The translations under genes were made by a program, and so were the position numbers. Shown piece by piece: positions 51,453 through 59,817 of a stretch of DNA of 64,000 bases; positions within the stretch are counted from its first letter, which is position 1, and each line of letters starts with the position of its first letter. Below the pieces are notes generated by a model. It was not told the DNA's origin, did no database searches, and saw only the letters and a list, made by a program, of their open reading frames with translations. Where the stretch lies: the NCBI RefSeq assembly GCF_044454545.1, contig NZ_JBITDV010000001.1, positions 372,001-436,000 on the forward strand, read 5' to 3'. The DNA comes from Cryptosporangium sp044454545. GTDB lineage: Bacteria; Actinomycetota; Actinomycetes; Mycobacteriales; Cryptosporangiaceae.

Positions 51453-51466
51453 GTTCCGCGCGCTGA

Positions 51467-51496
51467 GGGTCCTCCCGGACACCACCGGGAGGGCCC
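51467..51496. terminator. Intrinsic terminator after the DUF3455 gene
   Basis: GGGTCCTCCCGG (51467-51478), loop ACACCA, and CCGGGAGGGCCC (51485-51496) form a 12-bp stem with one G-U pair, 15 bp after the stop and followed by TTCGTCGT. Confidence 0.75.
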
Positions 51497-51544
51497 TTCG
51501 TCGTGCGGGACGGGCACGCTGCTCCGACGCCACCGCGGGATATC

Positions 51545-52117
51545 GTGAGTCCAGTGACACCAGTGAGCCCGACGACGCCGAAGAGCCCGACGACGCCGGC
51601 GGGCCCCGTGCGCATCGCCCCCGCCGATTCCGCCGACGCCGGCGCACTCGCCGCGCTCGTCAACGACGTCTACCGGGTCGCCGAGGAGGGGCTGTGGCCG
51701 CCCGGCACGACCCGCACGTCCACCGACGAGATCGCGGCACTGACCGCCGCCGGTGAGCTGCTGGTGGCGTCCCTCGACGGCGAGATCGCCGGCGTGGTCC
51801 GCGTCCGGACCCTCGACGAGGGCACCGGGGAGTTCGGGATGCTGGCGGGCTCACGGACGCACCGCGGGGCCGGGGTCGGCACCGCGCTGATCCGGGCCGC
51901 CGAGGAGCGGGCCCGCGACGCGGGCCGGACCACCATGCAACTGGAGATCCTGGTCCCGCGCGACTGGGCCCACCCCTCGAAGGAGTTCCTCCGGGCCTGG
52001 TACGGCCGGCTGGGCTACCGGCACCGGCGCAACGAGCCGCTCGCGCTCACGTACCCGCACCTGGCGCCGCTGCTCGCGACGCCCTGCGACCTGACCGTCT
52101 GGTCCAAGCCGCTCTAG
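51545..52117 (+). CDS. GNAT-family N-acetyltransferase
   Basis: A 190-residue acetyltransferase. Residues 1-22 (VSPVTPVSPTTPKSPTTPAG) are a Ser/Pro/Thr repeat made from 15-bp units and look disordered. The catalytic fold begins VRIAPADSADAGALAALVND. EFGMLAGSRTHRGAGVGTAL, with RGAGVGTAL as the acetyl-CoA pyrophosphate loop, lies near 105. FLRAWYGRLGYRHRRNEPLA near 150 is the C-terminal motif. The acceptor is unknown. A GTG at 51545 is chosen; a later start at the GNAT fold cannot be excluded. The stop overlaps that of the convergent LURP-one gene by 4 bp. Confidence 0.8.
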   Translation: MSPVTPVSPTTPKSPTTPAGPVRIAPADSADAGALAALVNDVYRVAEEGLWPPGTTRTSTDEIAALTAAGELLVASLDGEIAGVVRVRTLDEGTGEFGMLAGSRTHRGAGVGTALIRAAEERARDAGRTTMQLEILVPRDWAHPSKEFLRAWYGRLGYRHRRNEPLALTYPHLAPLLATPCDLTVWSKPL

Positions 52118-52608
52118 TCCTCGTCCTTCTCGGCCTTGCGGCTCATCGCGAGTTCGAGCGCGACCACGCCCGCGAGGATCAGCAGGTCGTCCTGACCGGC
52201 CAGGACGTTCACCGCGTAGGTGTCGCGGATCCGGAACCAGCGTTTGGAGACCACCGCGATGCCCTGGCCGCCGCGCTCGATCACGAACTCGCGGTCGATC
52301 AGGTTGCCGGTCATCTCCAGGTCGTCCGGCCCGGGGACGTCGATCGTGAACTTCTCCCGGAACGGCGTGAACAGCTTCTTCTTCACCTCGGCGGCTTTCT
52401 CGCCGCCGATCCGGATCTCGTAGGTCGGGCGCAGCGAGACCAGGTGCCGGTGCACCGACGCGACCTCGTTGCCCGACAGATCCTCGATGACCGTGCGGTT
52501 GCGCAGGCTGAGGACCTTGCCGTCGACGTGCAGGACCTTGTTGCCGTGTTCGTCGGTGATGTCGTAGTCATCGCCGATGTCGAAGAACCGCTCCTTGATC
52601 AGGTACAT
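52114..52608 (-). CDS. LURP-one-related (Tubby-like) family protein
   Basis: A 164-residue beta-barrel protein. MYLIKERFFDIGDDYDITDE at the start, VLHVDGKVLSLRNRTVIEDL near 28, LTPF-like KKLFTPFREKFTIDVPGPDD near 80 and VSKRWFRIRDTYAVNV near 125 are typical of the LOR/DUF567 family. Its Tubby-like fold may bind phospholipids. In bacteria these proteins are soluble and of unknown function; scramblase relatives share the fold. The ATG at 52608 is clear although the ribosome site is weak. The gene is single, with a 316-bp gap upstream. Confidence 0.75.
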   Translation of the reverse strand: MYLIKERFFDIGDDYDITDEHGNKVLHVDGKVLSLRNRTVIEDLSGNEVASVHRHLVSLRPTYEIRIGGEKAAEVKKKLFTPFREKFTIDVPGPDDLEMTGNLIDREFVIERGGQGIAVVSKRWFRIRDTYAVNVLAGQDDLLILAGVVALELAMSRKAEKDED

Positions 52609-52924
52609 GGCCCCATGGTCGACCCCCGGCGCCAGTCGCTCGCGGGCGGCCCGTGATCACGTGCCGGCGGGCGCCGGCCGCCGGGACCGGCGCCGGCCGC
52701 GGCCTGGCGCGGGCCGCGGCCTGGCGCGGGCCGCGGCCTGGCGCGGGCCGCGGCCTGGACGTACTCGACGCGGCCGCCGCGACGGGTTAGTTTGGCCGTG
52801 GCGCGCAGGGCGCCTCCGGTCCGCGGGCAGGGCTCAGCCCACCTGTGCGGCACGGCTGTGCACTCTCCGAGCCTCCTTTCGAGCCCGGCGACGCGGACCG
52901 CGGGCGTACCGAGAGGAGGTCGGC
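52609..52924. other. Intergenic region with a GC-rich tandem array
   Basis: The 316-bp interval between divergent genes contains the 17-bp array at 52691-52758 and, near its end, GAGAGGAGGTCGGC serving the ankyrin gene. I see no gene or non-coding RNA in it. Confidence 0.5.
52691..52758. repeat. 17-bp tandem repeat x4
   Basis: Four head-to-tail 17-bp units, CGCGGGCCGCGGCCTGG, the first with one mismatch. Each contains the palindrome GGCCGCGGCC. There are no spacers, which excludes CRISPR. Confidence 0.9.
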
Positions 52925-54385
52925 ATGCCGACCGTCACGCTCCCCAGCGACCCCGGCCTCGAGCACCTGCGCAAACTCGCGCGGCGCCTGCAGCGCGCGG
53001 TCCGCACCGGCGACGAGCACGGGCTCGCGCTGGTGACCGCGCACCACCCGGACGGCGCCCCGGCCCACCCGGCCGGCTTCAAGCTCTCCGCCGCCCAGCT
53101 CGTCGTCGCCCGCGCCCACGGCTTCCCCAGCTGGCCGGCGGTGGTGCGCTACTTCGAGGTCGTCGGCGCGTACCGCTGGGACCCGGCCGAGCCGGCCACC
53201 GACGAGGAACCGGCCGGCCGGTTCCTGCGGCTGGCCTGCCTCACCTACAGCGCCGAGGACGGCCCCGCCCGCTGGGAGGCCGCCGGGAGGCTCCTGGCCG
53301 ACCACCCGGAGGTCACCGGCACCCCCTGGGGAGCGGCCGCCGCGGCCGACCTCCCGGCGATGACCCGGCTGCTCGACGCGGATCCCGGCCACGCGACCCG
53401 CCCCGGCGGCCCCTACGGCTGGTGTCCGCTGTTCTACCTGGCGTACTCACGGCTCGGTCCGGCCGACGACGCCCCGGCCGTCGCCGCGCTGCTCCTCGAC
53501 GCCGGCGCCGACCCCGGCGAGGGTTACCTCTGGCACGGCCTGCCGACCCCGTTCACGGTCCTCACCGGCGTCTTCGGCGAGGGCGAACAGGGCCCGGTGC
53601 ACCAGCCGCGCCATCCGCGGAGCCTCGCGCTGGCCCGTCTGCTGCTCGACGCGGGCGCCGACCCCAACGACGCCCAGACGCTCTACAACCGCCAGTTCCG
53701 CGCCGACGACGACTTCCTCGAGATCCTGCTCGACCACGGCCTCGGCACCGGCGACGGCGGTCGCTGGCGCCGCCGGCTCGGCGACGCCACCGACACCCCG
53801 GTCGAGATGCTGCGCAAGCTGCTGATCTGGGCCGCCGTCCACGGCCAGGCCGAGCGGGCGGCGCGGCTGGTCCGCGCCGGACTGGACCCGGACTTCCGGG
53901 ACCGCGACGGCCGCACGCCGGCCGAACTTGCCCTGCGCAACGGCTACCCCGCCCTCGCCGCCGCCCTGGGCGGCGCCCCGGACGCCGACCCGGTCACGTC
54001 CTGGGTCGGCGCCGCGCTGGCCGTCGATCCGTCCACCCTGGACGCTCTGGAGGCGGCCGACCCCGCGCTGCCCGAACGGGTCCGCGCCGAGCTGCCCGGC
54101 CTGGTGGTCTGGGCCTCGGCGAGCCGCGGCGCCCCCGCCGTCGACCTGCTGCTCGACCGCGGTTTCGACGTCAACGCCCGCGGACGCGCCGACGGTCCCA
54201 CGCCCGCCGACTGGGAGACCGCACTGCACGCCGCGGCCGGCGACAACCACATCGCGCTCATCGAGCACCTGCTGGCCCGGGGCGCCGACCCGGCGGCCCG
54301 CGACGCCCGCTTCGACGCCACGCCGCTGGACTGGGCCCGCCACTTCGGCCACACCGAGGCGATCGCGCTGCTCGAACGGGCGTGA
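52925..54385 (+). CDS. Ankyrin-repeat protein
   Basis: A 486-residue cytosolic protein. The first ~90 residues (LPSDPGLEHLRKLARRLQRA, then ARAHGFPSWPAVVRYFEVVG) form a domain often found before bacterial ankyrin repeats. Repeats then follow, recognisable by ALLLDAGADPGEGY near 196, ARLLLDAGADPNDA near 240, ILLDHGL, ARLVRAGLDPDFRDRDGRTP near 320, LLLDRGFDVNARG near 410 and EHLLARGADPAARDARFDAT near 450. It presumably binds a protein partner. The ATG at 52925 has GAGGAGG 6 nt upstream. The gene stands alone, 4 bp from the convergent coiled-coil gene. Confidence 0.85.
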   Translation: MPTVTLPSDPGLEHLRKLARRLQRAVRTGDEHGLALVTAHHPDGAPAHPAGFKLSAAQLVVARAHGFPSWPAVVRYFEVVGAYRWDPAEPATDEEPAGRFLRLACLTYSAEDGPARWEAAGRLLADHPEVTGTPWGAAAAADLPAMTRLLDADPGHATRPGGPYGWCPLFYLAYSRLGPADDAPAVAALLLDAGADPGEGYLWHGLPTPFTVLTGVFGEGEQGPVHQPRHPRSLALARLLLDAGADPNDAQTLYNRQFRADDDFLEILLDHGLGTGDGGRWRRRLGDATDTPVEMLRKLLIWAAVHGQAERAARLVRAGLDPDFRDRDGRTPAELALRNGYPALAAALGGAPDADPVTSWVGAALAVDPSTLDALEAADPALPERVRAELPGLVVWASASRGAPAVDLLLDRGFDVNARGRADGPTPADWETALHAAAGDNHIALIEHLLARGADPAARDARFDATPLDWARHFGHTEAIALLERA

Positions 54386-54389
54386 GCCG

Positions 54390-54809
54390 TCACCCCGCTC
54401 CGGCCAGTACCAGCACGCCGAGCGCGGCCAGCGCGAGCAGCAGCGCGACCGTCAGCCCCACCGCGAACCGGCGCAGCCGCTCGAGCGTGGCGGTGTTGGC
54501 GGTCGCCTGCGTGCGCAGGTCGCCCAGCGACAGCGTCGCGATGTCGATCCGCTCCCGCAGCTGGTCGGTGCCGGACGCGGTCGTCCGCACCAGATCGCCG
54601 ACCTGCGAACTGAGCCGGGACCGGTCGGCCCGGTCGTCGCCGAGCAACTCGTCGAGCGTCCGCAGCCGGACGTCGAGCGCGGCGATCGTCTCGCGCAGTT
54701 CGGCGCCGAACGGTGCCAGCGTCGGTTCGACGGCGCGTTTCGTGATGTCGGTGACGGCGTCGCTGAGCAACGTCACGGTCTCCTGGTGAACGTCCCGGGT
54801 GGTGGTCAA
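54390..54809 (-). CDS. Coiled-coil protein with a C-terminal membrane anchor
   Basis: A 139-residue protein. Residues ~10-110 are helical and rich in heptad-like Leu/Ile (ELRETIAALDVRLRTLDELL, then LRERIDIATLSLGDLRTQ). The C-terminal helix LRRFAVGLTVALLLALAALG is a membrane anchor, leaving the coiled coil in the cytoplasm. It overlaps the end of the dynamin-like gene by 4 bp, so the two are co-expressed. Two-gene units of dynamin-like GTPase plus coiled-coil partner are known in bacteria. I do not recognise a named family for this partner. Confidence 0.65.
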   Translation of the reverse strand: MTTTRDVHQETVTLLSDAVTDITKRAVEPTLAPFGAELRETIAALDVRLRTLDELLGDDRADRSRLSSQVGDLVRTTASGTDQLRERIDIATLSLGDLRTQATANTATLERLRRFAVGLTVALLLALAALGVLVLAGAG

Positions 54810-57800
54810 CTGTCCCCTCCGCTACAGGTTCGGGCTACGGCGTCCAGGCGCTGGAGCCAGAGCGACGCGCGATCGCGTCCCTCGGTGGCTCCGGCGCCCT
54901 CGTGCGGCGCGGAGATCCCCCCGGTCGCCGCGGCGACCTCCGCGTCGAGTTCGTCGGCGAGACGGGCCAGCTCCGCGTCGAGCTCGCCGACGAACGCGTC
55001 GACGGTGGTGGTGACGGCCCGGCGTCCGCGTTCGCGGGCGGACGGCCACTCGGTGCCGAGTCGCAGCCACTCCTCGTCGGGTGCGGTCCGCCACCGCCGG
55101 GGATCCACCAGCGCCCGCCAGCCGCGGCTGGCGTCCGGCGTTCCCCCGGCCGGGGGCAGGGGCAGCGCGAACGGCGTCCCGTCGGGCACCGGCTCGGGCA
55201 CGCGGAGGGTCCCGCGCGGGATCCGGACCGACAGTTCGCGACCGACCGTCGCGCACGCCTCGGCGAGCGCCATCCCCGAGCGGTGGTTGAGGTCCTCGAG
55301 CGCGGCGGTCAGCCGCTCCCGCGCCTCCGCGGACCCGCGCCGCTCCCCGAACACCACCTCGTCCACCGGCGCGATCGCGTCGTCGACGACCGCGGCGGCG
55401 CGGCTGCGCAGCCACGGCTCGCCCCACCCGGCCGTGCGCAGCGCGCCGCGGACGTCCGCCAGCGTCACCGCGTCGGCCCGGAGCGCGCCGGCCCGGGCCA
55501 CCCGGCCGCGCTCGCCCTCGGCGACCCGGTCGACCCGGCGGCCGTGCCGGTCCGCGACCTCGGACACGATCGCCCTGGCCCGGTCGATCAGGGCCGCGAG
55601 GCCGGTCTGCCGGGCCGAGAGCACCGCCTGCCGCAGGTCGTCGGCGAACGCCCGGAACTCGTCGTCCGGCGCCGTGACGACCTCGGTGAAGTAGATCGGC
55701 GGCAGCGCCGCCCCGGGCGCGGTCAGCCCCCGGGCGACGCTCTGCCTGATCCGTTCCGCGTGCGCACCGGCCGGCCCCTTCTTCGTCAGCACGACGTAGG
55801 TGCGGGCCCCGGTCCGGCTGTTGCGCAGGAACGCGAGGTTCGCCTCGTCCTCCCGGCCGGCCGGTTTCGTTCCGTCGATGCAGTACACGACGACGCTCGG
55901 GTTCCCCTCCCGCACGGCCCGCCGGACGTCGGCCCGATGCCGGACGACCGGCGCGTCGGTGCCCGGGGTGTCGACGATCGTGACGTGCTCCAGCAGCGGG
56001 CACGGTTCGCCGAACTCCAGCGTGCCGATCCGCAGCGCCAGCGCCGGGTCGCGGGCGACGTCGGCGAGCGCGCGTTCGCGGTCGGCGGTGCCCGGCCAGC
56101 GGCCGGGCGTGCTGGCGAACCGGTGCACGGTCACCTCGGCCGGCACCGACGGGTCGGTGATCCGCGGCCGGTCCGGGCTCGGCGCCAGGTAGGCGTGCCC
56201 GTGCGGCGAGCCGTTGACGTCCAGCATCGTCCAGAGGCGCTTGAGCGCGGCCGGTCCGTCGATCCCGGCCGGCGTCGGCGTCAGCGGGACGAACTCGCAG
56301 TCGCGGGCCGCGACCGCGCGGTCGCGCAGCCACCGTTCGATCGCCCGCACGTTCTCCAGGTGGACGCGAACCTGGTGCGGTTCGGCGCCGGGCGAGAGCA
56401 GCCGCAGCGTGACGGCCTCGCGCCAGGTCACGCCGACGTCCGGCCGGGCGGCGTGGCGCAGGCGGGTGACCACGGAGGTGGTCGCGTGCGCCGCGACCGG
56501 TAGCACCGGCGCGCCGACCAGCGCGTTGATCAGCGTGGACTTCCCGGCCGAGGCCGGACCGAGCACCACGACACCGGGCCGCTCGGCCAGCACCGCCGAC
56601 CGCACCGCCGAGAGTGCTTCGCGCTCCGGTTCCGACGTTCCCAGCGAGGCGTCCGCCAGCGCGTTGTCGAGCAGCGCGACCAGATCGTCCCCGGTCCGGG
56701 AGTAGTGGGTCCCGAACTCCGCCCCCACCACCGTGGACGGCCCGGCGTGCGGCGACTCGGCCGTGGACGGCTCGGCGTCGTCCGTCCGGGCTTCCGCGTC
56801 GTAGGCCTCGGCCAGCGCGGCCGCGTCGCGGTCGATGGCGGCCCGGAGGTCGGCGACCGGGCTCACCTCGGCGGCCAGCAGGGCGACCCGGCCCAGGTGG
56901 TCGTCCAGGTCGATCACGGCCGGGCCGTCGCGTTCGACCGCCAGCAGGTCCGCCAGCACGTGCAGCGACCCGATCCAGTCCGGGTGCCTGGCCATCACCG
57001 CCATCGTCCGCCGCCGGGTGTACTCGGCGCCGACGGTCTCCCGGCTCCGCGCCGCCGCCGCGCTCAGCGTCGCGGCCCACCGCTCCGGCAGCGTGTGCGC
57101 GCGCAACGCCGCCACGCACCGGCGCAGCAACTCCAGCTCGGGCGCGTCCGGCCCCAGCCGGGACACGACCAGCGGCACGACCGCCCCCGGCGCCGGCACT
57201 TCGCCGACCCCGGGCGGCCCGCCCGCGGCCTCCGCCTCGCGCCGGTTCTCCAGCAGCACCGACGGCACGTGCCGCAGGGCCTCCAGCGCGTGGACGTCGA
57301 GCTCGGTCGCCCCGCGCCGGGGCAGCACGTACAGCACGCCCGCGCCCTCCCGGCGGGCCTCGTCCAGCGTCGCGCCGCCGAGCTCACCGGCGTCCGCGAG
57401 CCCCGGGGTGTCGACGAGCGACAGCCCCCACTCGTCGAGCAGCCGGGCCGGTGCGACCGCCCGTACCCGGCGCAGCTGCGCCCGCCCGGCGAAGTCCGCG
57501 AAGCCGGGCGGTACCTGCTCCCAGGTGTCGCCGACGGCGAGCCACAACACCGGCTCCGGCCCGTACACCCACTCGACCGGCACCGGGGTCCCCCGCCCCG
57601 GGCGCGGTGCCAGTCCGGGGAACAGACCGGCCACGTCGGCGAGGATGCGCGCGGCCAGTACCGTCTTTCCGGAGTCCACCGGTCCCACCAGCACCAGGGT
57701 GAACTCGGGGACGGTGCCGAGCCGGATCCGCTGGCCGATCCGGTCGGCGGCGTCGTAGGCCGCCCGGACCGCAGCCGGAAGCAGTGCGATCGAAGCCAGG

Positions 57801-57835
57801 TCGGGGTCAGTGGCGACAGTGGAGGGGGCGGTCAC
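54806..57835 (-). CDS. Dynamin-like protein with two GTPase domains
   Basis: A 1009-residue protein. GTPase 1 has P-loop GPVDSGKT at 51-58 and switch VDTPGLAD near 150, but no clear NKxD. A helical region follows, then GTPase 2 with GPASAGKS at 426-433, switch VDTPGTDAP near 630 and LTKKGP near 690 for base recognition. Helical stalk-like segments complete the chain (RARAIVSEVADRHGRRVDRV). Two GTPase heads in one chain is a known bacterial dynamin layout. Such proteins act at membranes in fission, repair or phage resistance. The gene is first in a unit with the coiled-coil membrane protein. The role is inferred. Confidence 0.8.
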   Translation of the reverse strand: MTAPSTVATDPDLASIALLPAAVRAAYDAADRIGQRIRLGTVPEFTLVLVGPVDSGKTVLAARILADVAGLFPGLAPRPGRGTPVPVEWVYGPEPVLWLAVGDTWEQVPPGFADFAGRAQLRRVRAVAPARLLDEWGLSLVDTPGLADAGELGGATLDEARREGAGVLYVLPRRGATELDVHALEALRHVPSVLLENRREAEAAGGPPGVGEVPAPGAVVPLVVSRLGPDAPELELLRRCVAALRAHTLPERWAATLSAAAARSRETVGAEYTRRRTMAVMARHPDWIGSLHVLADLLAVERDGPAVIDLDDHLGRVALLAAEVSPVADLRAAIDRDAAALAEAYDAEARTDDAEPSTAESPHAGPSTVVGAEFGTHYSRTGDDLVALLDNALADASLGTSEPEREALSAVRSAVLAERPGVVVLGPASAGKSTLINALVGAPVLPVAAHATTSVVTRLRHAARPDVGVTWREAVTLRLLSPGAEPHQVRVHLENVRAIERWLRDRAVAARDCEFVPLTPTPAGIDGPAALKRLWTMLDVNGSPHGHAYLAPSPDRPRITDPSVPAEVTVHRFASTPGRWPGTADRERALADVARDPALALRIGTLEFGEPCPLLEHVTIVDTPGTDAPVVRHRADVRRAVREGNPSVVVYCIDGTKPAGREDEANLAFLRNSRTGARTYVVLTKKGPAGAHAERIRQSVARGLTAPGAALPPIYFTEVVTAPDDEFRAFADDLRQAVLSARQTGLAALIDRARAIVSEVADRHGRRVDRVAEGERGRVARAGALRADAVTLADVRGALRTAGWGEPWLRSRAAAVVDDAIAPVDEVVFGERRGSAEARERLTAALEDLNHRSGMALAEACATVGRELSVRIPRGTLRVPEPVPDGTPFALPLPPAGGTPDASRGWRALVDPRRWRTAPDEEWLRLGTEWPSARERGRRAVTTTVDAFVGELDAELARLADELDAEVAAATGGISAPHEGAGATEGRDRASLWLQRLDAVARTCSGGDS

Positions 57836-57857
57836 GCTTGGCGAGTGTAGAGCAGGT

Positions 57858-58616
57858 ATGCCCCATATAAGCGCAATTGGACGGTATGTGCTGAACTTGC
57901 CTCACACCACGCTCTCCTGGCGACGGGAGCTCGTGTTGATCATCGCGTTTCTCGTTCCTTACGACCTGATCCGGATGGCCGCCGGCAGCGACCGCGGCGT
58001 CGGGATCCGGCACGCCCGCGACGTCCTCGGGCTCGAGCACCACCTGGGCCTGGACGTCGAAGCGTCGCTCAACCGGGCGCTCGCCGCGGCGCCCGGTCCC
58101 GAGATCGCCGCCGGGTTCTGGTACGCCGGGCTGCACTACCTGGTCACCCCGCTGGTGCTGCTCGTCCTCTACCGCACGGCGCCGCACCGCTACCAGCGGA
58201 TGCGTCTCGCGCTGATGATCGCGACCGCGGTCGCGCTCGCCGGCTACCTGCTGTTCCCCACCGCGCCGCCGCGTTTCCTGCCCGGTTACGCCGACACGAT
58301 GGTCGCCACCGCCGACGTCGGCTGGTGGACCACCAACGCGTCCGCCGGTCTCAACGAGCTCGCCGCGATGCCGTCGATGCACGTCGGCTGGGCGCTCTGG
58401 TGTGCGCTGGTGCTGAGCAGCCTCACCCGCAGGCTCTGGCTCAAGGTGCTCGCGTTCGCGTATCCGGTCACGACGACGCTGGTCGTGGTCGCGACCGCCA
58501 ACCACTGGGTGCTCGACGCCGTCGCCGGCGCCGCGCTGGTGCTCGGGGCGTGGCGGGCCGTCGTCCCCGCGCCCCACCCCGAGCGGCAGCCCGCCTACGT
58601 GGCGATGTCCGGATAG
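57858..58616 (+). CDS. PAP2/inositol-phosphotransferase-type membrane protein
   Basis: A 252-residue membrane protein with about six helices. The PAP2-superfamily catalytic pieces are FPTAPPRFLPGYAD near 135, MPSMHVGWAL near 175 with the first active-site His, and TANHWVLDAVAG near 220 with the second His and Asp. It resembles the Aur1-like group that transfers or removes phosphate from lipid head groups. The substrate is not known. The ATG at 57858 follows AGCAGG; the gap to the divergent dynamin start is only 22 bp, so promoters must overlap. Its last 22 bp overlap the convergent LigA gene. Confidence 0.75.
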   Translation: MPHISAIGRYVLNLPHTTLSWRRELVLIIAFLVPYDLIRMAAGSDRGVGIRHARDVLGLEHHLGLDVEASLNRALAAAPGPEIAAGFWYAGLHYLVTPLVLLVLYRTAPHRYQRMRLALMIATAVALAGYLLFPTAPPRFLPGYADTMVATADVGWWTTNASAGLNELAAMPSMHVGWALWCALVLSSLTRRLWLKVLAFAYPVTTTLVVVATANHWVLDAVAGAALVLGAWRAVVPAPHPERQPAYVAMSG

Positions 58617-58954
58617 GGCAGCGTGAGGTGCGACATCCGGGCGGCGTAGGCCTTCACGTACTCGAGCGGTTCGTGGTCGTGCTCGAACAGCGCGATGAAC
58701 AGCGTCAGGGTCAGGAACGGGTGGGCACCCATCTCGAACAGCTTGACGTGGTCCCGGGCGACGAGCGCTTCACGCTCGTCGTCGGCGAACGCCAGCCAGG
58801 TCGACTTCTCCCCGGCCACGCAGTTCAGGATCTCGTTGGCCTTCTCGGTCTCCCACCAGGCGACCGTGCCGGCCGGGTCGTCCCGGTAGCGCTGCACCAG
58901 GTCGGGGTCCCGGTCGATCGTGTAGAGGAACTTGTTCACCAGGTACTTGCTCAC
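58595..58954 (-). CDS. Extradiol dioxygenase alpha subunit (LigA-like)
   Basis: A 119-residue helical subunit. VSKYLVNKFLYTIDRDPDLV at the start and ALVARDHVKLFEMGAHPFLT near 70 match the small subunit of protocatechuate 4,5-dioxygenases, which caps the active site of LigB. The GTG start overlaps the LigB stop (GTGA), so the two are translationally coupled. The expected substrate is a catecholic acid such as protocatechuate or gallate. As the last gene of a five-gene unit it is controlled with the IclR gene upstream. Confidence 0.8.
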   Translation of the reverse strand: MSKYLVNKFLYTIDRDPDLVQRYRDDPAGTVAWWETEKANEILNCVAGEKSTWLAFADDEREALVARDHVKLFEMGAHPFLTLTLFIALFEHDHEPLEYVKAYAARMSHLTLPYPDIAT

Positions 58955-59817
58955 AGCGAAGACCCACCCTTCGGGTACCAGGTGAAGTACGCCTCCATCG
59001 TGTGGAACAGGTCGACGGTCTCGGTGTAGTCGGCCTTGGCACCCTCGCCGGCCACGCCCATCATCAGCATGAAGTCCATGAACCCGTGGGTGGCGTTGCC
59101 CGGCTTGTGCAGGCTGTCGAGCGTCACCTCGGAGAGGGCACCCTCGATGTCGCCGGACGCGATCCACTCGACCGCCTTGCGGTCGAACTCCGGGTCCGGC
59201 CCGGTCGGGCCGAACTGCCGCGGACCGCCGAGCTCCAGCGACAGGTGACCGGTGCCGATCACCGCGACGCGCTGGTTGCCCGGCATCGACTCGACCAGCT
59301 CCCGGATCGTCCGGCCGAGCTGGACGAACCGCTTCGGCTGCGGCAGCGGCGGCGCGAAGATGTTCGTGTAGATCGGGACGATCGGCAGGTCGGCCTGCGG
59401 GCGCAGCGTGATGATCGGGCACGTGACGCTGTGGTCGATCCGCAGTTCGTTGCTGAACGCCAGGTCGAAGCCCGCGTCCAGGCCCTCGCGCAGGATGTGC
59501 GCGGAGAACGCCTCGTCGCCGGCGAGCCGCATCCGGGGCAGGCCGAATTCGCGTTCCTCGTTGTACCAGTTCGCGTCGTAGACCGGCGCCTTGCCGACCA
59601 GGAACTGGGGCATGTTGTCCAGCCAGAACTGGTGGAAATGGTCGGAGCCGACCATCACCAGCACGTCCGGACGCGCCCGGGTCAGCGTCTCGCGGAAGTT
59701 CTCGATCTTGCTGATCCACTCCGCGGCGAACGGCGGGCGTTCCTCCTCGGGCGCGGTGCTGGTCTTGTAGTAGAACGGATGGTGGGTGGACGCGATCACC
59801 GCGACCAGCTCAGCCAT
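58951..59817 (-). CDS. Class III extradiol dioxygenase beta subunit (LigB-like)
   Basis: A 288-residue Fe(II) enzyme of the MEMO/LigB fold that cleaves an aromatic ring beside the two hydroxyls. ELVAVIASTHHPFYY has the first His ligands (residues ~11-12), LVMVGSDHFHQFWLDNMPQF has the second metal His near 65, and VAVIGTGHLSLELGGPRQFG near 190 holds the catalytic His. Preference for protocatechuate or gallate cannot be settled by eye. The ATG at 59817 is preferred over a longer frame because the family starts at MAELVAV. The neighbours suggest a full ring-cleavage pathway. Confidence 0.8.
   Translation of the reverse strand: MAELVAVIASTHHPFYYKTSTAPEEERPPFAAEWISKIENFRETLTRARPDVLVMVGSDHFHQFWLDNMPQFLVGKAPVYDANWYNEEREFGLPRMRLAGDEAFSAHILREGLDAGFDLAFSNELRIDHSVTCPIITLRPQADLPIVPIYTNIFAPPLPQPKRFVQLGRTIRELVESMPGNQRVAVIGTGHLSLELGGPRQFGPTGPDPEFDRKAVEWIASGDIEGALSEVTLDSLHKPGNATHGFMDFMLMMGVAGEGAKADYTETVDLFHTMEAYFTWYPKGGSSL

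Noticed and set aside
52691..52758. Short array considered as CRISPR
   Set aside because: Units are contiguous 17-mers with no spacers, and no cas genes are in the window.
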